Shown here: positions 1 to 9,858 of the stretch, piece after piece | Position numbering within the stretch: the first letter of the stretch is position 1 | Layout of the letters: each line of letters starts with the position of its first letter | Source: Hyphomicrobiales bacterium | GTDB lineage: Bacteria; Pseudomonadota; Alphaproteobacteria; Rhizobiales; Xanthobacteraceae | Assembly (NCBI GenBank): GCA_009377755.1 | Contig: WHTM01000002.1 | Span: 124,001 to 188,000, forward strand | Direction: 5' to 3' | DNA length: 64,000 bases | Made by a program: the position numbers and the translations under genes | The notes under the pieces: generated by a model | Databases searched by the model: none | Told to the model about the DNA's origin: nothing | What the model saw: the letters and a program-made list of their open reading frames with translations, nothing else

Positions 1-1
1 C

Positions 2-634
2 GTCCTTGAGCGCTTGGATCTCAAGCGGGTTGCCGCCGGGCCGATGGCCGAGCTGTCCGCCTCGACCGGCGAAACGGTTCATCTCTCCGTGCTCGACGGC
101 GGCGACGTGGTGCACATCGACAAGATCGAGTGTCAGCACCCGATCCGCGCCTACAGCCGGGTCGGCGGGCGTGTTCCGGCCCACTGCATCGCCACGGGCA
201 AGGCCATGCTGGCCTTCCAGCCGGAAGCGCTGATCGAGGCGGTCGCGGCCAACCTCCAGCCGGCGACGCCGGATACGATCGTCGACCGTAGCGATCTGCT
301 GGCGGAGCTGTCGCAAATTCGGCGCACCGGGATTTCGATCAGCCGCGGGGCTTGGCAACCGGGCGTCGACGGCATCGCTGCACCGATTCGCGACGCGGAG
401 GGGCGCGTCGTTGCCGGCGTCGGCATTTCCGGGCCGGCCATTCGCCTGCGATCGCGCGAGCGCGCCCGCTATGCGCCGCTGGTCGCGGAGGCCGCGGCAA
501 AGGTATCGCGCGCCCTTGGCTTTAATCCGCCGGCGCGCCGTTCGCGGACCGCCGCGACGCGAAGGATGCCGTCACCAACGCTGACAAACGGATCAGGAGT
601 TTCGTTGCCCGATGGCGCGTCTCATCATCGCTAA
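2..634 (+). CDS. IclR-family transcriptional regulator, C-terminal part (5' end outside window)
   Basis: The frame is open from the first complete codon at base 2, so the N-terminal winged-helix DNA-binding domain lies upstream of the window. What remains is the IclR effector-binding domain, recognisable from ETVHLSVLDGGDVVHIDK, RVPAHCIATGKAMLA, the segment GISISRGAWQPGVDGIAAP and the closing VVAGVGISGPAIR. IclR effector domains bind small acids or ring compounds and gate a neighbouring catabolic operon. The last 23 bases overlap the amidohydrolase start, which implies co-transcription, and the probable target is that operon. The final 35 or so residues are Arg/Ser/Thr-rich and look non-conserved. 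Confidence 0.85.
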   Translation, partial: VLERLDLKRVAAGPMAELSASTGETVHLSVLDGGDVVHIDKIECQHPIRAYSRVGGRVPAHCIATGKAMLAFQPEALIEAVAANLQPATPDTIVDRSDLLAELSQIRRTGISISRGAWQPGVDGIAAPIRDAEGRVVAGVGISGPAIRLRSRERARYAPLVAEAAAKVSRALGFNPPARRSRTAATRRMPSPTLTNGSGVSLPDGASHHR

Positions 635-2009
635 TATCGATTATCTCGTCACCGTCGACCGCGACCGCCGCATCATCTGCGATGGCGCCCTGGTCATCCA
701 GGATGGCCGCATCGTCGCCGTGGGAAAGACCGGCGAGGTCTCGATCGACAAGACGACCGATGAGGTCATCGACGGGCGCGGCAAACTGGCATTGCCGGGC
801 GTGTTCGATACCCACGTTCACAATGCCCAGCAGCTCGGACGCGGCTGTGGCGACGAAGCCTATTCGGGTCCTGAGCGCTTGTTCCGCCGTCTGTGGGTTG
901 TGGAGGCGCACATGGACAAGGGCGACGCGCTCTGCGCCGCGCGTCTTGCCCAGGTCGAGATGATCCGCGCCGGCACCACGTGTTTCGCCGACCCCGGAAG
1001 CTACTTCGCGGCCGAGACCGCGCAGGCTGTCAAAGAGAGCGGGATGCGCGGCATGATCGCCCGCACGGTGTTCGACATGGGCCAGACCGTGATGGGCAGC
1101 CTGCCGAAGGGGTTCTTCGAGCCGACCGACGAGGCGGTCGGCCGCGCCGACGAGATGGTCGCCGAATTCGACGGCGCGCTCGATGGGCGGCTCAAGGCGT
1201 GGTTCTCGATGCGTGTGCCGGTCGCGTGCTCGGACGACCTGCTGCGCCGGCTGGCGAAGCTGGCGGAGAAGCGTGGCGTCGGCATCATCGGCCACGCCTG
1301 CGAGAACCGCGACGAGGTGATCGCCTCGCACCTCAAGTACGGTATGGGCGACATCACGCGGTTGGAGAAGCTCGGCCTGCTGGGCCCCAATCTGCTGCTG
1401 CTGCACATGGGCTGGGTCGACCCGAAAGAACTGCACATGCTGCAGAAGCGCGACGTGAAGATCTCGCTGGCGCCCAGCGCGTCGATGCACCAAGCGATGG
1501 GCAACGTCAGCCACGGCAAGACGCCCGAGATGCTGGAGCTCGGCCTTGCCCTGTCGCTCGGGTCGGACTCCGCGATGTCGAGCAATTACCTCGACGCGAT
1601 ACGCCAGGCGTTCCTCGTCGTCGGCGGACTGCACGAAGCGCGGCTCGATCCCAAGGTGCTGCGCCCGGAGACGGCGGTCGAGATGCTGACGATCAACGGC
1701 GCCCGCTGCATGCTATGGGACGACGACCTCGGTTCCCTCGAAGTGGGCAAGAAGGCCGACGTCACGATGCTCGACATCATGCGGCCGGAATGGCAGCCGG
1801 TGCACAATCCGATCGCGAACCTCGTCTACTGCGCGCATGGCGGTTGTGCCGACACCGTCATCGTCGACGGCAAGATATTGATGCGCGGCGGCAAGGTGCT
1901 GACGCTCAACGAGCATGACCTGTACGAGGAAGCTCAGGACCGGGCGAAATCACTGATCAAGCGGACAGGACTTGAAGACGTCGTCAAGTCGATATGGCCG
2001 ATGCACTAG
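612..2009 (+). CDS. Amidohydrolase-superfamily aminohydrolase (TrzN/AtzB/SAH-deaminase-like)
   Basis: A 465-residue metal-dependent amidohydrolase. The HxH metal motif is FDTHVHNAQ (His68, His70), followed by IIGHACEN, LLLLHMGW and LGSDSAMSSN, which supply the remaining His and Asp ligands. The C-terminal composite beta domain ends with NLVYCAHGGCADTVIVDG. Length and motif order match subtype III cytosolic enzymes that remove amino, chloro or thiomethyl groups from purine, pyrimidine or s-triazine rings. The substrate cannot be read from sequence. The ATG at 612 lies inside the end of the IclR gene, and an ABC importer follows 47 bases after the stop. The importer genes downstream suggest the substrate is taken up from outside. 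Confidence 0.85.
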   Translation: MARLIIANIDYLVTVDRDRRIICDGALVIQDGRIVAVGKTGEVSIDKTTDEVIDGRGKLALPGVFDTHVHNAQQLGRGCGDEAYSGPERLFRRLWVVEAHMDKGDALCAARLAQVEMIRAGTTCFADPGSYFAAETAQAVKESGMRGMIARTVFDMGQTVMGSLPKGFFEPTDEAVGRADEMVAEFDGALDGRLKAWFSMRVPVACSDDLLRRLAKLAEKRGVGIIGHACENRDEVIASHLKYGMGDITRLEKLGLLGPNLLLLHMGWVDPKELHMLQKRDVKISLAPSASMHQAMGNVSHGKTPEMLELGLALSLGSDSAMSSNYLDAIRQAFLVVGGLHEARLDPKVLRPETAVEMLTINGARCMLWDDDLGSLEVGKKADVTMLDIMRPEWQPVHNPIANLVYCAHGGCADTVIVDGKILMRGGKVLTLNEHDLYEEAQDRAKSLIKRTGLEDVVKSIWPMH

Positions 2010-2056
2010 CTCTAGCGCAGGCGGCTGAACCGGTGCCGGACAACAGGAGTAAAGCC

Positions 2057-3067
2057 ATGATCACGTCCAGACGCACGATCCACGCATTCCTGATGGCGCT
2101 CGTGACGCTGCCGATGGCGGGCGGTCTCGGAGCGACCCACGCCGCCGAGCCGCTCAAGGTCGTCATGTCTTCGACGCCGTCGTTCACGTGGCTACCGTTC
2201 CTCGTCGCCGAGAAGGTCACGTTCGGTAACCTCGAGAAGAAGATCGGCCGCAAGATTTCAGTGACCTACGCGCCGACACCGAGTCCGGCGATCCTCGCGC
2301 TGCTCGCGGGCGAGCAGGATATCGGTATCGTCTACGTGCAACATGCGATCAAGGCGCAGGCGGAAGGCAAGGACCTGGTGGTTCTTGCCAAGCTCATGAA
2401 AAACCCGACCATGACGCTGCTTGCGCGCACCGATCTGCCGGAGATTAAGACTCCGGCCGATATCAAAGGCCGCGTGTTCGGCGTGGTCGGTCTCGGCTCG
2501 GGCCATCATCTGGTCGGATTCGGAATTGCCAAGGCCTATGGCATTGCCCCCGGCGACGTCACCTGGCGCTCCACCGGGGGCGTGAGCGGGTGGATACCGG
2601 CCATGCGCTCGAAGCGCGTCGACGTGATGCTCGCCAGCGAGCCGACGGCGACGACGCTGGTCTCCGAAGGCGTAGGCAGAGTTCTTCTTGATCTGCATGG
2701 TGTCGAGGATACGAAAAAGGTGTTCAACGGCGTGTTCCCAACCGTCGCGATTGTTGTGCGCCGTGAATTCATCAAGGCGCATCCCGAGGTCGCGCGTGCA
2801 TTCGTCGAGGCGAATCTCGAGGCGCTGAAGTGGATACACTCGCACAAGCCGGCCGAGGTTGCCGCGGTCCTGCCCGAGAGCCTTCGCAAGCGGTCGGATG
2901 TTGACAAGGTGTTGGCCAATGTCATCCCCGCCGTCTCGGACGATGGTGAGGTCCCGATATCGTCCGTGACCCTCACGATCGATCTAATGAAGGACATTGG
3001 GGAATTGCCGAAGGACCTCAAGCTGGACCCCGCGAAGGTGATCGATACCCAGTTTCTGCCAAAGTGA
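2057..3067 (+). CDS. ABC transporter substrate-binding protein (NMT1/SsuA type)
   Basis: A 336-residue periplasmic protein. ATG 2057 is chosen because ACAGGAGT lies 7 bases upstream and the resulting N-terminus is a clean signal peptide (MITSRRTIHAF, a hydrophobic core, then ATHAAEP). The mature protein has features of NMT1/SsuA/TauA-type proteins: VVMSSTPSFTWLPFLVAEK, an LLAGEQDIGIV segment, and GVVGLGSGHHLVGFGIAKAYG in the second lobe. Family members bind nitrate, sulfonates, taurine, aromatic acids or pyrimidines. It is the first gene of a four-gene importer following an amidohydrolase, so the ligand is probably that enzyme's substrate or a precursor. The ligand itself is unknown. Confidence 0.85.
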   Translation: MITSRRTIHAFLMALVTLPMAGGLGATHAAEPLKVVMSSTPSFTWLPFLVAEKVTFGNLEKKIGRKISVTYAPTPSPAILALLAGEQDIGIVYVQHAIKAQAEGKDLVVLAKLMKNPTMTLLARTDLPEIKTPADIKGRVFGVVGLGSGHHLVGFGIAKAYGIAPGDVTWRSTGGVSGWIPAMRSKRVDVMLASEPTATTLVSEGVGRVLLDLHGVEDTKKVFNGVFPTVAIVVRREFIKAHPEVARAFVEANLEALKWIHSHKPAEVAAVLPESLRKRSDVDKVLANVIPAVSDDGEVPISSVTLTIDLMKDIGELPKDLKLDPAKVIDTQFLPK

Positions 3068-3084
3068 GTGGGAGAGGAGAGGCC

Positions 3085-3882
<798 letters not shown>

Positions 3883-3887
3883 CGGCC

Positions 3888-4655
3888 GTGGCGACGCGTG
3901 AGTTGTCACGCCGAGAGGCTGTAGCCTGGCGGACGGCTGTAGTCGTTGCCGTGTTCGGCGGCTGGATGCTGGCCAGTTACCTCAATCCCGATGTGCGCTT
4001 CGTTTTCGGAGACCCGATTCTCGTGTTCGTCCAGCTTGTGGATTGGTTCCGCGAAGGCTCGATCTTCCACCATCTCTATCTGACGGTAGCGGAGGCGATG
4101 CTGGGCTTCGGTTTTGGGGCCGTATTGGGGATCATGGTAGGGCTGCTGTTTCTGTTCGTGCCGTTCCTTCGCAATCTGTTCGACCCGCTGCTCGCCATCC
4201 TCGCGGTGGTGCCGCGAATTGTGCTGGCGCCGATGTTTATGATCTGGTTTGGCCTCGGCATCGTTTCGAAGGCGGCGCTGGTTACCCTGATTGTCTTCTT
4301 CATCGTGTACTTCAATGTCGAAGCAGGCCTACGAAGCGTGCAGGGGGTTCTGATCGACCGTGCCCGCCTGATGGGGGCAAGCCGTTGGGCGCTGGTGCAG
4401 GAAATCTATTTGCCGGCCTCGCTGGTCTGGTTGTTGTCCAGCCTCAAGGTCTCGATCGGATTCGCGTTTCTCGGGGCGATCGTTGCCGAATACCTCGGCG
4501 CGACTGCCGGCATCGGTTCATTGATTGCGTTCGCCCAGTCACAGAACGATCCGAATGCCGTCATGGCCGGCTTGTCGGTGGTCTTTCTGGTCGTGGTGCC
4601 GCTCGATCAACTTCTAACCCAGATCGAGCGAAGGACGGCGGCATGGCGAGGCTAG
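3888..4655 (+). CDS. ABC transporter permease (SsuC/TauC type), first copy
   Basis: A 255-residue inner-membrane protein with about six hydrophobic segments. The EAA loop (DRARLMGASRWALVQEIYLP) contacts the ATPase, and the conserved tail is IVAEYLGATAGIGSLIAFAQ. The start is a GTG five bases after the ATPase stop. It overlaps the second permease by 13 bases. Two consecutive, similar but distinct permeases are unusual for this family, which normally uses a homodimer, so a heterodimeric channel is inferred. Confidence 0.87.
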   Translation: MATRELSRREAVAWRTAVVVAVFGGWMLASYLNPDVRFVFGDPILVFVQLVDWFREGSIFHHLYLTVAEAMLGFGFGAVLGIMVGLLFLFVPFLRNLFDPLLAILAVVPRIVLAPMFMIWFGLGIVSKAALVTLIVFFIVYFNVEAGLRSVQGVLIDRARLMGASRWALVQEIYLPASLVWLLSSLKVSIGFAFLGAIVAEYLGATAGIGSLIAFAQSQNDPNAVMAGLSVVFLVVVPLDQLLTQIERRTAAWRG

Positions 4656-5431
4656 GTATCATGATGCAGAGTGCCTCATGGATGCTTGGGCGCCTCGCCG
4701 TTGTCGCAGCGTTCCTGGTGATGTGGGAGGTAAGCGTCCAACTCAATTGGATCGACAGATTCTTCTTCAGTTCGCCGACCGAGATCTACAGAATCCTGCA
4801 GGAATGGTGGCGCGTCGGCATAATCCTTCCGAATCTAGGTTTGACCCTGTCGGAAGCTGCGTTGGGCTACTTGCTCGGCGTTACTCTGGGGACGATGCTG
4901 GGATTTGTCTTTGCGTTCATGCCGCGCATTGCGACAGTCTTCGATCCCATCATGGTCGTTCTGAATTCGTTCCCGCGGCTCACTCTGGCGCCGCTGTTTA
5001 TCGTCTGGTTCGGGTTCGGCATGACGCCGAAGGTCGTGTTGGTTGCCGCCTTCATCATCTTCATCTGCTTCTTCAATACCTATCGGGGACTCAGGGAGGT
5101 CGACACCGAACTCCTTGATCGCGCCCGGTTGTGGGGCGCGTCGCGGTGGGCTTTGACACGCCATATCTATCTCCCCGCTGCGATTTCGTGGATCATCACC
5201 GGTCTCAGGGCGAGCGTCGGCTTCGCTCTCATCGGCGCTGTTGTTGGCGAATACATCGGCGGCGACTCGGGCATTGGTTTCCTGATCATGCAGGGTCAAC
5301 ACAGACTTCGCATGCGCGAGGTTCTGGCCGGCCTGGCGCTGCTGCTTGTGATCGCTTTCTTTATCGATCTTGCCCTGCGGCGCATCGAAGCGCGCTCGCT
5401 GCGGTGGCAGCCAGCGGCGGCACGACGATAA
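4643..5431 (+). CDS. ABC transporter permease (SsuC/TauC type), second copy
   Basis: A 262-residue membrane protein with the same layout as the preceding permease. The EAA loop is DRARLWGASRWALTRHIYLP and the tail VVGEYIGGDSGIGFLIMQGQ. ATG 4643 overlaps the end of the first permease. The open frame extends further upstream, but only the part after 4643 resembles a permease. It is the last gene of the plus-strand operon, and its stop lies 16 bases from the converging ring-hydrolase stop. Confidence 0.87.
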   Translation: MARLGIMMQSASWMLGRLAVVAAFLVMWEVSVQLNWIDRFFFSSPTEIYRILQEWWRVGIILPNLGLTLSEAALGYLLGVTLGTMLGFVFAFMPRIATVFDPIMVVLNSFPRLTLAPLFIVWFGFGMTPKVVLVAAFIIFICFFNTYRGLREVDTELLDRARLWGASRWALTRHIYLPAAISWIITGLRASVGFALIGAVVGEYIGGDSGIGFLIMQGQHRLRMREVLAGLALLLVIAFFIDLALRRIEARSLRWQPAAARR

Positions 5432-5447
5432 TGTCCCGTTGCTGATA

Positions 5448-6545
5448 TTATATCGCCGATCGATCAACGATGATCGCAACCGGACCGCCGCCGTCCGGGC
5501 CCTGATGTTCCGCGCCTCCCGACACGTAAATCTCGGCATGACCGATAAGGCCCGCGAGTGCGCCGCAGACGAAGGCGCGGGCATGGCGGGTCGCCGAAAT
5601 ATCGGAATCGTCCAGCATCGTGTGACGGTGACCGCGCAGGAGGCCGCTGTGGCTCGACTCGGCCTTGGCCAATACCGCCACAAGCCGATCCCGCTGCGGC
5701 GCCGTGAGCTGGCCCGCGGCCGCAATGCCCACCCGGCCAAGAGCCGCGCGCACAGGCTCGACATCGATCGCATCCGCCATCACCGCATGATCGATGACGA
5801 GCGGACCCGACCACGCCGGCGACATGCCGAAAACGACAATCTCGTGGCCAAGAAGTTCGATGCCGGCTGAGCAACTTGCCCGCCCGGACCAGAGACCAAG
5901 GTGGGTACCGATGTCGCTGTCCCGTAACGAACCTCGGTCGATCTCACCGAGCGCACCCGCAACACCGAGAGCACTGGCGGCACGGGACAACGCCATCGAT
6001 TTCAGCGTGTCGTGCGTCGCCACCGTTCCGCCGCGCCGCTGCGCCTCCTCGATCCGCTGCGCCGTCAACAGCGGGCATTTGACCTGCACGAAGTGGACAT
6101 TACGCGGGTCGTCGATCGCTGCATCGGCCATGGCCGCAGCCACGCCGTGTGCCACCGCCTCAACCTGGTCAAACCGGCCAATCTGCTCGGGAGGCAAAGG
6201 CGCCGTGTGGGCGTGGCCGATGGCGAGAGCCGGCCCATTGGCGGCATTGGTCTCGGCGCGCTCGAAAATCGTCCAGTGCGGCGCCATCCCGCCTTCGGTG
6301 CCGCCCGACATCACGAGGCAGATCCGCTCCGCCTGCGCTTTCGACAGGTATCTCTGAAAGAGCAGCGTCAGCGCCAGGGTCCCGAACCCGCGGCTGAAGT
6401 CGTTCACGCAGCCGTTTCCCTCGGTCTTGCCCAGAATCGCCACCACACCGCCCGGGTCGATCCGGCCGGCGGCAATCGCGGCTTCGATGCCGCTGACGTC
6501 GTCAGGTGCGGCGGCGGGTATGCGATGAACCTTGGACGTTGGCAT
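5448..6545 (-). CDS. Ring-opening amidohydrolase: cyanuric acid hydrolase / barbiturase family
   Basis: A 365-residue protein matching the usual length of the AtzD/TrzD/barbiturase family. This family hydrolyses the cyclic imide ring of cyanuric acid (to carboxybiuret, then biuret) or of barbiturate (to ureidomalonate). The family fold is a threefold repeat, each unit with a Lys-Ser pair. Here these are Lys40 (ILGKTEGNG) with Ser80 (MSGGTEGG), Lys156 (HFVQVKCPLL) with Ser226 (ASCSAGIEL), and Lys294 (VLAKAESS) with Ser342 (VSGGAEHQGPDGGG). All six are present, so the enzyme should be active. ATG at 6545 begins MPTSKVH and lies six bases from the preceding stop. It is the last gene of an eight-gene operon. 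Sequence alone does not decide between cyanurate and barbiturate; nearby uracil-catabolism-like genes favour a pyrimidine, the paired deaminases would also fit a triazine. Confidence 0.9.
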   Translation of the reverse strand: MPTSKVHRIPAAAPDDVSGIEAAIAAGRIDPGGVVAILGKTEGNGCVNDFSRGFGTLALTLLFQRYLSKAQAERICLVMSGGTEGGMAPHWTIFERAETNAANGPALAIGHAHTAPLPPEQIGRFDQVEAVAHGVAAAMADAAIDDPRNVHFVQVKCPLLTAQRIEEAQRRGGTVATHDTLKSMALSRAASALGVAGALGEIDRGSLRDSDIGTHLGLWSGRASCSAGIELLGHEIVVFGMSPAWSGPLVIDHAVMADAIDVEPVRAALGRVGIAAAGQLTAPQRDRLVAVLAKAESSHSGLLRGHRHTMLDDSDISATRHARAFVCGALAGLIGHAEIYVSGGAEHQGPDGGGPVAIIVDRSAI

Positions 6546-6550
6546 GATGC

Positions 6551-8005
6551 TCAGGCACAATAGAGAGGGCCGGAATAGTGCGACTGTAGCGCCGCCCGCA
6601 GTTCCGGCATGGCGGCGCGGACATCCGCCGTGGTATCGAACGCAGCGCGCAACGCGGACAGAAGTTCCACCTCGAGCGCGGGGAGGTCGATGCCGGTGAC
6701 GGCACCGTCGCGCACCACCTCTCGGCCGGCAACGTACAGGCCTTTGACGTGCTCCTGTCGCGCCTTGGCCAACAGCAGGTCGAGCGCCGGCACATCCGGT
6801 TCCACCAGTTCCGCTGCCAGCCGTTGCCAATCCAGGATCAGGAGATCGGCAGGCGCTCCAGGGGCAATTCGCGCGCCATCGGTCTGGCCGGTCACGGCGA
6901 AGCGGCCATTCTCTGTTGCAAAACGCAGCAGGTCGGCGCGCGCCATCCGGATATCGAAGCCGGAGCCCTTATGAACGACGTAGGCTAAACGCATCTCGCG
7001 TAATGCATCCTCGTCCTCATCGAACGCCAGTCCGTCGAGCCCCATCGCGATGCGGCAGCCGCGGCGCAGCATCCTCCCAACCGGCGCGATGCCGGAGCTG
7101 ACGATGAAGTTCGAGCTCGTGTTGATCACGATCGTGGCGCCGCGTTCGGCGATCAGCTCCATTTCGCCCGGCCGCAGCCAGATACAGTGGGCAAAGGACA
7201 CGCGCTCGTTCACGAGCCCGATCTCGTCCAGATAGCGGACGATGCCTTGCGGATAGGTGCGGTCCGCCCAGTTGCGCTGGTATTGTGTCTCCAGCAAATG
7301 CATGTGCACCCGGCGACCGGTGCGGCCTGACGCTTCACCGATCCGCCGCAGCATCTCATCGGTGCACCACTGTACCCCCGCCGGTCCGTATTGGACCGTG
7401 ATGCCCGGCCCCTCAATGTCGGCGGCCACCGCCTCGACCATCGCCACCTGTTCAGCCGGCGGCAACGGGGGCTTCAAGAACCGGCGCGAGACGCATGCAC
7501 AGGCCGCGGGCGACAGGTGCTCGAGAAGCCGATCATGCGGATCGTACACGAGCGGATTGAGGTCACGGCAATGCACGGCGAGGGCGACCTGGATGCCGAC
7601 ATCGCGGGCCGCCTTCGCCACCGCACGCGCCTCGGTGGGAAAGTCGGTCAGGCCCTGTACGCGGGTATAGTGTGCCATCACCGAACCAACGCCGCCGCGC
7701 GCAGTGCGCCCAAAGGCAACGGCAGACGCAAGCCAAGGATCGACGGCCGGGATCAGCGTCAGGTAGGGAAGCCAGGCTTCCAGCGGCACATCGAGGCTGC
7801 CGACCTGGCTCAGCCGCACGACCCGCGCGTGGTCGTGGGCATTGGCGAGCGCCGGCAGGACAAGATCGCCCGCCGCGGCCGCCTGTTTCGCTTCCACCGC
7901 GGCAACACGGCCCTCGTCGACGACAATGATCCGGTTGGCGAGGGCGGGATCGACAGCGTTCGGCAACAGCCAGGACACTTCGATACGATTCGCGGTCAAT
8001 GTCAC
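6551..8005 (-). CDS. Amidohydrolase-superfamily deaminase-like protein
   Basis: A 484-residue metal-dependent hydrolase. Metal-site motifs are NAHDHARVV (HxH), HMHLLETQYQ, SFAHCIWLRPGE and MGLDGLAFDEDED, and a late APADLLILDW shows the returning beta domain. The arrangement resembles guanine, ammelide and cytosine deaminases and related 'amidohydrolase' proteins of nitrogen-ring clusters. It differs clearly from the amidohydrolase at 612-2009. The start is GTG 8005, 17 bases after the binding-protein stop. Because it directly precedes the ring-opening hydrolase, a role in producing that enzyme's oxo-ring substrate by deamination is a reasonable inference. Confidence 0.83.
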   Translation of the reverse strand: MTLTANRIEVSWLLPNAVDPALANRIIVVDEGRVAAVEAKQAAAAGDLVLPALANAHDHARVVRLSQVGSLDVPLEAWLPYLTLIPAVDPWLASAVAFGRTARGGVGSVMAHYTRVQGLTDFPTEARAVAKAARDVGIQVALAVHCRDLNPLVYDPHDRLLEHLSPAACACVSRRFLKPPLPPAEQVAMVEAVAADIEGPGITVQYGPAGVQWCTDEMLRRIGEASGRTGRRVHMHLLETQYQRNWADRTYPQGIVRYLDEIGLVNERVSFAHCIWLRPGEMELIAERGATIVINTSSNFIVSSGIAPVGRMLRRGCRIAMGLDGLAFDEDEDALREMRLAYVVHKGSGFDIRMARADLLRFATENGRFAVTGQTDGARIAPGAPADLLILDWQRLAAELVEPDVPALDLLLAKARQEHVKGLYVAGREVVRDGAVTGIDLPALEVELLSALRAAFDTTADVRAAMPELRAALQSHYSGPLYCA

Positions 8006-8022
8006 GCCTCTGACGCCGCCGC

Positions 8023-9054
8023 CTACATGCCGAGCTTCAGGACGCGTGCCTCCTTCGGCGGCAGGAACGAACGATCAAACACGTCTGTCACCTTCGGCGT
8101 ACTCTTGAGGTTGTAGCCCTCAACCAAAAGCTTGATCGAGCCTACCATGCGCTCGTCATCGACGTCGCCGACACCGATCTTGTCGGTTTCCGGAGACACG
8201 AAATGCGTCCTTAACGCATACACCAGCCGTTGCTTCTCCAGCCCGGCGTTCATCAGAGGCTCGACCTTCATCATGAGCGCGATGGCCGGATCTGGATTGG
8301 CTGCGACTTCAATCATCGCTCGGTTGAGCGCGCGGATCAGGCCGGCCACGGCCTTCGGCTTTTCGGTCAAGAGTTTGCGCGAGACCATGATGCCGTTGGA
8401 GTAGAGACCAAGACCATAGTCCGAATAGTAGAACCACCGGATGTCCTTGTCGGGATCAAGCTTCTGTCCGATCAGGTTGACGTAGCTGGTGACTGTGAAT
8501 ACCGCCGAGAAATCGACCTGGCCGGTGAGCAGCATCTGCTCTTGCAGGTTCGGCGCCATATTGACGATTTCCACCTTCGACGGATCGATGCCGTTCGCCT
8601 TGGCGAGTGACGAGAACAGAATTCCGGCGGCGCCGCCGGCGGGCGTTCCCATCTTGCGACCGACGACATCCTTCAGCGTCTTGACCGGGCTGGATGCCTT
8701 GGTGATCAGCGCAAAGGGAGGCTTGTTGTAGATCATGTAGACCATCACAGGCTGCTCTCCAGGTTTGGTGCCGGCCAGCTGGATGATCGCGTTCATGTCG
8801 CCGAAGCCGGCGTCATAGGTGCCGGACGCAATGCGCGTCACGGTTGCCGCGGAGCCGGTGCCCTGATCGATCTGAACATCGAGACCTTCGGCTTTGAAAT
8901 AACCCTTCTCCTTGGCCCAAAACACGAAGGCGTGCAGGCCCTGATACTTCCAGTCGAGCGTGAAGCGGATGCTGGTCGGCGTTTGCGCCGCAGCACCTGA
9001 CATGGACAACATCAGCCCCATGGCGAGCGCGCCGGCAAAGCGTTTGAGCGACAT
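8023..9054 (-). CDS. ABC transporter substrate-binding protein (NMT1/THI5 type)
   Basis: A 343-residue periplasmic binding protein. ATG 9054 (MSLKRFAGALAMG) is preferred over an ATG 15 bases upstream because GAAAGGG then sits at proper distance. The signal peptide ends near SGAAAQTP. The motifs FTLDWKYQGLHAFVFWAKEKG and a GTGSAATVTRIASG stretch are typical of THI5/NMT1-like proteins, a family with members that bind pyrimidine moieties (ThiY, RutH-like contexts). The nearby NMT1 protein at 13027 has the same architecture. It follows the permease by 30 bases in the same operon. Confidence 0.86.
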   Translation of the reverse strand: MSLKRFAGALAMGLMLSMSGAAAQTPTSIRFTLDWKYQGLHAFVFWAKEKGYFKAEGLDVQIDQGTGSAATVTRIASGTYDAGFGDMNAIIQLAGTKPGEQPVMVYMIYNKPPFALITKASSPVKTLKDVVGRKMGTPAGGAAGILFSSLAKANGIDPSKVEIVNMAPNLQEQMLLTGQVDFSAVFTVTSYVNLIGQKLDPDKDIRWFYYSDYGLGLYSNGIMVSRKLLTEKPKAVAGLIRALNRAMIEVAANPDPAIALMMKVEPLMNAGLEKQRLVYALRTHFVSPETDKIGVGDVDDERMVGSIKLLVEGYNLKSTPKVTDVFDRSFLPPKEARVLKLGM

Positions 9055-9084
9055 GTGATACCCTTTCATGGTTGTCCGGCACGA

Positions 9085-9858
9085 TTATCCCAACGCGAAC
9101 TCGTCCTTGCGGCGTGCCCACCCCGTCACACGCATTTCGATGAACGAGAAGATGACGTAGAGCGCGACGCCGAGCGCCGCCAGGATCAGCAGCCCGGCGA
9201 ACACCAGCGGAACATCGAAACTGGAGCTGGCGATCATCATGAGGTTGCCGATGCCGCGATTGGATGCCACCGTCTCGGCAATGACCGTGCCGACAAAGGC
9301 TTGTGTCACCGCAACCTTCAGCGAGGCGAAGAAGTAGGGCATCGTGCGCGGCAGGCCGACGTTCAGGAGGATGTCGAGCTTGCTGGCCTTGAGCGCGCGC
9401 ATCACGTCTTCGAGCTCGGGCTCGGTGGTGGCGAGGCCGGTCGCCACGTTGACGACGATCGGGAAGATGCAAAGAATCATGGCGGTCAACACCGCAGGCA
9501 CTGTTCCGGCACCAAACCAGAGGACGAAAATCGGCACGACTGCGACCTTTGGAATGCTCGAAAAGCCGACGAGCAGCGGATAGGCCACGTCGTAGGCGAG
9601 CCGGGATGAGCCGATCACCACGCCGATGAGAACGCCGAACGCGATGCCAAGCGCGAATCCGACAAGAGTCGTGTAGAGGGTCTGTACCGCATGCGGCCAG
9701 ATCGCCGGGATGCGCTCGATCAGCGTGACGATGATTTGGCTCGGACGCGGAAGTACGATGTCCTTGACGTTGAATGCCAGACAAAGCAGCTCCCACGCGA
9801 CAAAGAAGCCAATGATGAGGGCGGCCGATGCAATCCGTCGGCGAAACTGCGCGTTCAC
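9085..9858 (-). CDS. ABC transporter permease (SsuC/ThiX type)
   Basis: A 257-residue inner-membrane protein with six predicted hydrophobic segments. The EAA-type loop is ALKASKLDILLNVGLPRTMP and the C-terminal half carries TVIAETVASNRGIGNLMMI. GTG 9858 overlaps the ATPase stop in a GTGA junction, which fixes the start. It forms the membrane part of the importer encoded in the eight-gene minus operon. Confidence 0.88.
   Translation of the reverse strand: MNAQFRRRIASAALIIGFFVAWELLCLAFNVKDIVLPRPSQIIVTLIERIPAIWPHAVQTLYTTLVGFALGIAFGVLIGVVIGSSRLAYDVAYPLLVGFSSIPKVAVVPIFVLWFGAGTVPAVLTAMILCIFPIVVNVATGLATTEPELEDVMRALKASKLDILLNVGLPRTMPYFFASLKVAVTQAFVGTVIAETVASNRGIGNLMMIASSSFDVPLVFAGLLILAALGVALYVIFSFIEMRVTGWARRKDEFALG

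Noticed and set aside
522-1634. Long open frame on the minus strand opposite the amidohydrolase
   Set aside because: Composition is Arg/His/Val-rich shadow of a high-GC gene, with no domain; the plus-strand amidohydrolase has all metal motifs.
612-2009. Naming this gene as atrazine chlorohydrolase or hydroxyatrazine hydrolase
   Set aside because: Metal motifs fit the whole subtype; nothing visible fixes the substrate.
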